From: Gilliamella sp. App4-10
Lineage (GTDB): Bacteria > Pseudomonadota > Gammaproteobacteria > Enterobacterales > Orbaceae
Assembly: GCF_001690495.1 (NCBI RefSeq)
Contig: NZ_LZGS01000004.1
Location: 101,784-165,783 of the forward strand
Length of the DNA stretch: 64,000 nt
Reading direction: 5' to 3'
Below are positions 59,974 through 64,000 of this stretch, in pieces; position 1 is the stretch's first letter, and each line of letters begins with the position of its first letter. Both the position numbers and the translations under genes were made by a program. The notes below the pieces were generated by a model. The model was not told the origin of the DNA. It did no database searches and was given only the letters and a program-made list of their open reading frames with translations.

Positions 59974-60285
59974 TTACCCCCCAATTGGATAGGCTGCCGT
60001 GATATTATTACCTTTTTTAATAACATCGATTTCCACTCCATTAACAGTCCCTCGATGAAGAGTTTCACCAGTTGAAGGTCTTACTCCTATAGGCTTAGTA
60101 TTTCCAATTTTATTAACAGAATCAATAATACTCTTATCTGACCAACTTTCAGGAAATAAGGTGCTTGTTTTTATTTTTGACAAATACCCATCCTCAAACT
60201 GAGTTATATATTTTAATGTCTCCCCCACACTTGAATTACTTATATAAAATTTGGTTAAATTATAATTTTTAATATGCACATACAT
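59974..60285 (-). pseudogene. Truncated EndoU-family CDI toxin
   Basis: A 103-codon frame whose second half reads KTSTLFPESWSDKSIIDSVN and ends GNNITAAYPIGG. These are the C-terminal signatures of bacterial EndoU nucleases (K-T-x-x-FP...W and the final Thr-x-x-YP). The N-terminal part of the domain with the first catalytic His residues, and any pretoxin VENN region, are absent. It begins 15 bases after the preceding immunity gene. It is probably inactive and kept as recombination stock or as a passenger of its immunity gene. Confidence 0.7.
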
Positions 60286-60299
60286 AATCCATTATGAGT

Positions 60300-60584
60300 T
60301 TAAAACTCAGATTTGTTTTTTTTATTTTCATATTCTTGTATATATATATCTAAAGGGTATGCTGTTCCCAACTCATATATTTTCCCACTATCTTTATCAA
60401 TTATGAATGGACAATTACCGATTAATTGTGTTGAAAAATCACCAGTTTCTAAAAATTCTCTGGATTGAAAACAAAAAAGCCATCCTTCAGAAAACCTGTC
60501 TATCACAGTAATTTCTACAGGAATATCGTATTCAGATAAATAACTTTTAGCTTTATTTATCGCTTCAATAAAAGTAATCATCAA
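60300..60584 (-). CDS. Imm35-like immunity protein
   Basis: A 94-residue protein with SEGWLFCFQSREFLETGDFS, GNCPFIIDKDSGKIYELGTA and YPLDIYIQEYE. The W-x-F-x-x-QS, GN-P-I-D and GTA-P-YI pattern is that of the Imm35 (YrhB-like) family, which commonly accompanies papain-fold toxins. It overlaps the end of the papain-like toxin by four bases, supporting the pairing. Confidence 0.78.
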   Translation of the reverse strand: MMITFIEAINKAKSYLSEYDIPVEITVIDRFSEGWLFCFQSREFLETGDFSTQLIGNCPFIIDKDSGKIYELGTAYPLDIYIQEYENKKNKSEF

Positions 60585-61630
60585 TTAGTCCTTAAAAATT
60601 TGAAAGATTTAAATTTGCTTATATCTGCAGCTTTACCTGTTTGACCATCTAAGAAACGTATTTTTCCATTTTGATTTACAACATTAAAAACATGCCCCGG
60701 TTGCCCCGGACCATAAGAACCAAATACAACACCTCTTGCGCCAGGTCCTGCATTTGACATTTGTTCAATAATATTATTATGCCCACTAACATTTTGAAAT
60801 TTTGTTCCAAATTGTTTTTCTAATACGGATATTGGAACCCCATTTTTTGAATTAATAGGTAAAGCAGAGGCTGGGTTACCACCTAATGTTGCATCAGTAG
60901 CTATAGCACAATTGACACAGTTATGAGTTCGCCCCTCTATAGGATAGCCAGGATTTACACCACGTATAGTGCCAGCTACATCATTAACGGCAGTATTAGT
61001 CTCTCCCTTTCCAGCTTTAGCAATACCTTCAACTTTAACCCATTTACCACCAATCCATTGTATCGTTTTACCACCTAATGATGCTGTAGCAACTCCAGCC
61101 ACATTATAGAAGGTCGCCTCTCCAACATCATGGCCTGTCATGCTACTTAATTCAGTTAATGCTGTTTCAAATGAATCCGCTGGTATTTCCTTATTAAACC
61201 ATTCCATTGGAATTTGGGCTATTTTTTTACCAAATTCCCAAGCATCACTACCTATTTGATTTAACGTATTATCGTCAATATATCTTATTGCTTTACCTGC
61301 ACTGTCAATTACGCCCTCACCCCATTTACCCGGTGCATCTTTAATTCCTTCCCAAAGCGCTTTTATCTTCGTGTTATCAGGATAGTATTGAGACTCTATT
61401 TTTTGCCAATCGGTTCCGTCTAAAACTAACTCTCTATATGAATTAAATTTATCATTAAATTCTTGCCTAATTCTATCATATTCTTCTTTCTGACATTGCT
61501 TATCTCCTGCACAATATTGAGCGGCTTCACGCAGTTCAACAGCCATTTCATTATTGAGCTGGTTAATGAGTTCTTGTAATTCAAGACCCTTTTTCTTGCT
61601 TAATTCATTTGTTTCTTTAACGACTTGCAT
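60581..61630 (-). CDS. Orphan CdiA C-terminal module with papain-fold (deamidase-like) toxin
   Basis: The coordinates give the part from the first ATG, but the frame is open without any start codon to about 62090, through the AVENN motif (near 61715) and the haemagglutinin segment. The C-terminal about 150 residues carry GRTHNCVNCAIATDATLGGN, GHVFNVVNQNGKIRFLDGQT and end FKFLRTN. Cys in NCVNCA, His in GHVFN and Asp in LDGQ form the papain-like triad of the papain fold toxin 1 / glutamine deamidase family. The stretch KKYAACKGDKECQMQVVKET after VENN is a common CdiA linker. Imm35 follows, overlapping by four bases. Confidence 0.8.
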   Translation of the reverse strand: MQVVKETNELSKKKGLELQELINQLNNEMAVELREAAQYCAGDKQCQKEEYDRIRQEFNDKFNSYRELVLDGTDWQKIESQYYPDNTKIKALWEGIKDAPGKWGEGVIDSAGKAIRYIDDNTLNQIGSDAWEFGKKIAQIPMEWFNKEIPADSFETALTELSSMTGHDVGEATFYNVAGVATASLGGKTIQWIGGKWVKVEGIAKAGKGETNTAVNDVAGTIRGVNPGYPIEGRTHNCVNCAIATDATLGGNPASALPINSKNGVPISVLEKQFGTKFQNVSGHNNIIEQMSNAGPGARGVVFGSYGPGQPGHVFNVVNQNGKIRFLDGQTGKAADISKFKSFKFLRTN

Positions 61631-61639
61631 TTGGCATTC

Positions 61640-62064
61640 TTTATCTCCCTTACAAGCCGCATATTTTTTATCTGCTTCTTCAATATCTTTCGTAGTTAAG
61701 AAGTTATTCTCAACCGCATTTTTCCCCGCAGCAACGCCAGTATTGATATCTTGGATATCACCACCGGCCGCGGTGGTAGCTAGGCCAGTCGCGAGTTGGG
61801 TTAGGGCGCTGATTTGTTGTCTTTCTTCTTGGCTTAGGTCTTTGATGTCTTTATCGGGGTAAAGGATACCCGCAATAACTTCTGCACTGCGTTCACTTAC
61901 GGCAGCGCCTATGCCACACCCACTAGGGCTAAGTTGCCTTGCAGCTGCGCAACCACCCCGCCCAAGATGGCATGGCTGACCGTGTTGGCAATGTTGCTCG
62001 TCAGTTAAGAAGATACCTTTGTCTGTTGCTTTTAAGTCGGTATTGTTTTCGACCTTTATGTCAA
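61640..62064 (-). pseudogene. Pretoxin (VENN) and haemagglutinin fragments of the papain-toxin module
   Basis: Continuous open frame with the toxin at 60581. It reads GFDIKVENNTDLKATDKGIF, then passes out of the normal pretoxin frame (HCQHGQPCHLGRGG) and returns to it at GIGAAVSERSAEVIAGILYP thanks to a small length change near 61910-61920. It then reads QDINTGVAAGKNAVENN. No ATG, GTG or TTG occurs in frame, so it cannot be translated from its own start. Confidence 0.65.
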
Positions 62065-62330
62065 AGCCATCTTTGCTGACACAGAAAAATGCAAAAAAAC
62101 ACCAAGAAAAAAATTAAATAAAATAAACACTTTACCTGACCGATTTTTTGTAAATAAATAGTGTGTTTTTTATGTTTTAAATAGAAGGAGATATGACACA
62201 ATGAGCAGTATAGTTAAGTAGGCTTTAATTACTACAATGGTGCATAAAAATAATAATCACTAAAGTGATGCTAAATCAAAATTACTACTTAAAAAGGATT
62301 TAGTGACAGAATTAACTGTCACTTTTAAAA
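62065..62330 (-). repeat. CDI-array spacer repeat, copy 1
   Basis: About 265 bases nearly identical to 59105-59370 and similar to 56265-56540. It contains AAAATGCAAAAAAACACCAAG, CTGACCGATTTTTTGTAAATA, AGAAGGAGATATGACACAATG, GTGCATAAAAATAATAATCAC, and GTGACAGAATTAACTG. It separates one toxin-immunity module from the next. Confidence 0.88.
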
Positions 62331-62361
62331 TAGCAAAAACACAAAATATAGGATGGGATCA

Positions 62362-62865
62362 TTAAATAACATGTAACTCAACAGAATTTGCTATATCTTC
62401 TATTTTTCTCTTTATAATAAACTCCTGTTCACATTTATGCTTTAATATAAAAAAAGAATGAGTCAAATCAAAACCTGTTAATGTAAATAACTCTAATGAT
62501 GGAAAAACTATTGTGCATAAAGGTTTTTCTTTCATAGCATCAAGGATATAATGGTTAAACTTATTATATGTATCAATTGGAATAATCTTACCTTCATCAT
62601 TGTATAAACTGACTTTTTTATTAGATAATTCGTATAATTTTTTATAGAAATTTACAAACTTTTGTTCAATGGAATTAAATAGATTTAATTTGTTAGGATC
62701 CTTAATCGCATCAACATATGCGATTAATTCAGTACTATAATATTCATCTTCATCCAAAAAATGATCAAAGTAAGAAACATGAATATTCAAATAATATTTT
62801 TTTAAAAGATCATTATCATCTAAATTTGTAGACAACAAAAAATCTATAAAGTTTTTTTCTATCAT
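62362..62865 (-). CDS. Putative CDI immunity protein (first module)
   Basis: A 167-residue acidic protein (MIEKNFIDFLLSTNLDDNDL, KYYLNIHVSYFDHFLDEDEY, and LCTIVFPSLELFTLTGFDLT) with no signal or membrane segment. No family recognised. It overlaps the preceding toxin frame by four bases, so it is the likely cognate immunity gene. Confidence 0.65.
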   Translation of the reverse strand: MIEKNFIDFLLSTNLDDNDLLKKYYLNIHVSYFDHFLDEDEYYSTELIAYVDAIKDPNKLNLFNSIEQKFVNFYKKLYELSNKKVSLYNDEGKIIPIDTYNKFNHYILDAMKEKPLCTIVFPSLELFTLTGFDLTHSFFILKHKCEQEFIIKRKIEDIANSVELHVI

Positions 62866-63743
62866 GGTCTTAAATATACTCCGTTTTCATTTAAAGTACC
62901 CATTCTATTCCCTGCTTTATCAAATAATTTCCACGCACTTCCTCCGTGAGGGCTACTTGATGATCTTTCAGGAGAAATTCTCCACCCAGTTTTAGGATCT
63001 ACCCATTCACCTTTTTTATTTGAACCAGAAACTCTTTTATTAAATTGTTTAAGATCTATTTTATCACCTTTTTCTAGCTTACCTTTATAATTGGCATATT
63101 CATTTTTAGTTTCTGAATTATTTTTCTCATTAGAAGCTTTATTATTTTCATCGTCATCATCAGGTGGTAATCCAGAAGCCCCACCTGCTGAACTACTTCC
63201 AGTTCCTGTTAACGGATTATCATTATCTTTCTTACTACCTTTCTCTTTTAGGTAATCATTATAATAACGTTCATAAGTTTTTAGTACTGCATCTTCAAGG
63301 AATTGATCTCCCATTGGATCGACTAACGCAAGTTCAATTAGTCTTCGTTGTTCCAAATTTAAACTTTCTAAAAACGCTTTTGATTCCGCTGCGGTAAGAC
63401 CTTCAGCCATTAAAACATCTACCACATTAATACTGACTGATGCACCAATTTCACTTGGGCGTACTAGATACCACGCAGCTCTAGCTAAATTATTATTCTC
63501 AACCGCATTCTTCCCTGCAGCAACGCCAGTATTGATATCTTGGATATCACCACCGGCCGCGGCGGTAGCTAGGCCAGTCGCGAGTTGGGTTAGGGCGCTG
63601 ATTTGTTGTCTTTCTTCTTGGTTTAGGTCTTTGATGTCTTTATCGGGGTAAAGGATACCCGCAATAGCATCCGCACTGCGTTCACTTGCGGCAGCACCTA
63701 AGCCGCCCACTAGGGCAGAGTTGCCTTGTAGCTCGGCTACCAC
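62862..63743 (-). CDS. Orphan CdiA C-terminal module with GGSAWK-type toxin
   Basis: A 293-codon frame opening at GTG in the pretoxin region (AELQGNSALVGGLGAAASER), with the boundary motif AVENN at about residue 87. After VENN a helical section (EGLTAAESKAFLESLNLEQR) and a Gly/Ser/Asp-rich linker precede a short toxin end: GEWVDPKTGWRISPERSSSS, PHGGSAWKLFDKAGNRMGTL and a final GVYLRP. That end resembles small nuclease-type toxin domains (possibly Ntox21) with the HGGS.WK..D..G.R pattern; the exact family is uncertain. The frame continues upstream only to about 63776, where array repeat starts, so it has no exoprotein part. Confidence 0.7.
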   Translation of the reverse strand: MVAELQGNSALVGGLGAAASERSADAIAGILYPDKDIKDLNQEERQQISALTQLATGLATAAAGGDIQDINTGVAAGKNAVENNNLARAAWYLVRPSEIGASVSINVVDVLMAEGLTAAESKAFLESLNLEQRRLIELALVDPMGDQFLEDAVLKTYERYYNDYLKEKGSKKDNDNPLTGTGSSSAGGASGLPPDDDDENNKASNEKNNSETKNEYANYKGKLEKGDKIDLKQFNKRVSGSNKKGEWVDPKTGWRISPERSSSSPHGGSAWKLFDKAGNRMGTLNENGVYLRP

Positions 63744-63779
63744 CGCGCCGAGTATGGCATGACTGACCGTGTTGGCGAC

Positions 63780-63905
63780 TAAGTGGTGCTAAGCCAAAAT
63801 TAGCAATTAAAAAATTAATTACAGGATTTAGTGACAGTATTAACTGCCACTTTTTAATAACGAATACTCTAACATAAGCTAGGATTATCGGGTTGGGGGT
63901 TTGGG
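63780..63905 (-). repeat. CDI-array spacer repeat, partial copy 0
   Basis: Matches the tail half of the other copies (AAAATTAGCAATTAAAAAATTA and GTGACAGTATTAACTGCCAC) and the array tail GCTAGGATTATCGGGTT seen at 57351. It joins directly to the pretoxin segment of the first module. Sequence from about 63918 to 64000 shows no gene; the next element lies beyond the window. Confidence 0.75.
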
Positions 63906-63917
63906 TTTGGGTTGGGG
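63890..63917 (+). other. G-quadruplex-forming motif in array tail
   Basis: Five runs of 3-5 G separated by TT or TTT (63890-63892, 63895-63899, 63903-63905, 63909-63911, 63914-63917) on the plus strand. It is inserted in the tail where the other copy reads CGGGTTAAATTTGAG. In DNA this AT-rich it stands out sharply. Confidence 0.8.
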
Positions 63918-64000
63918 TTTGAGCTACTATATTTCAGGATAGATACCTAATTCAATAACTTTAATTTCCCTACATACTACTCGAATATTATAATCTCCCC

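Overview
The window is an AT-rich gammaproteobacterial chromosome segment. Housekeeping genes (rsfS-rlmH-ybeY-corC-lnt, ftsB-ispD-ispF-truD, glmU-glmS, nadR-pnuC, E. coli-type hemG, mtlADR) have enterobacterial/pasteurellacean relatives, but the operons are rearranged. Low GC, a Tad pilus locus, an aryl-polyene-type cluster, mannitol PTS genes and a CDI cassette array together suggest the family Orbaceae (Gilliamella-like insect gut symbionts). That assignment is inference; no 16S gene is present.

Layout. 1-9.1 kb (minus): Tad (tight adherence) pilus operon reading flp, tadA, tadB, tadC, tadD, rcpC, rcpA, tadZ, then two TadE/TadF-like pseudopilins, the last cut by the window edge. 9.6-13.5 kb (plus): ribosome and envelope genes rsfS, rlmH, ybeY, corC, lnt. 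13.7-16.8 kb: glutamate/aspartate ABC importer gltIJKL. 16.9-26.2 kb: recD, an exported DUF4139-type protein, nadR-pnuC, and the minus-strand run tusE, ftsB, ispD, ispF, truD, pcm. 26.4-29.6 kb: tRNA-Ser(UGA) followed by a scar of decayed genes (frameshifted lipoprotein, IS3-family remnant, exported protein broken at an A7 tract). 29.6-33 kb: aspartate 4-decarboxylase plus aspartate:alanine antiporter, a proton-motive decarboxylation pair.

33.7-42.3 kb: a partly eroded aryl polyene (APE)-type cluster. The methyltransferase, chain-length-factor ketosynthase, one acyl carrier protein, aryl ligase, two dehydratases, thioesterase, ketosynthase and ketoreductase are intact. Between them lie readable ghosts of a lysophospholipid acyltransferase, a second ACP, a COG4648 membrane protein and a glycosyltransferase/acyltransferase. 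The LolA, exporter and lipoprotein genes expected between thioesterase and ketosynthase are absent. The soluble polyene-making enzymes are kept while anchoring and export are lost, which is the most interesting pattern in the window.

42.5-55.9 kb: sohB, fhs with a downstream RnfB-like ferredoxin, typA, hemG, glmU-glmS and mtlA-mtlD-mtlR, whose promoter region has two perfect CRP half-site pairs. 55.9-64 kb (minus): a displaced CdiA C-terminal toxin/immunity array with five toxin types (one possibly Ntox21-like, a papain-fold deamidase-like toxin, a truncated EndoU, a BECR/CdiA_C tRNase-like toxin and one nonsense-mutated unknown), each followed by an immunity gene. The modules are joined by about 260-bp repeats and short filamentous-haemagglutinin fragments. 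None has a convincing start of its own, so these look like a reservoir for recombination with a full cdiA probably beyond 64,000.
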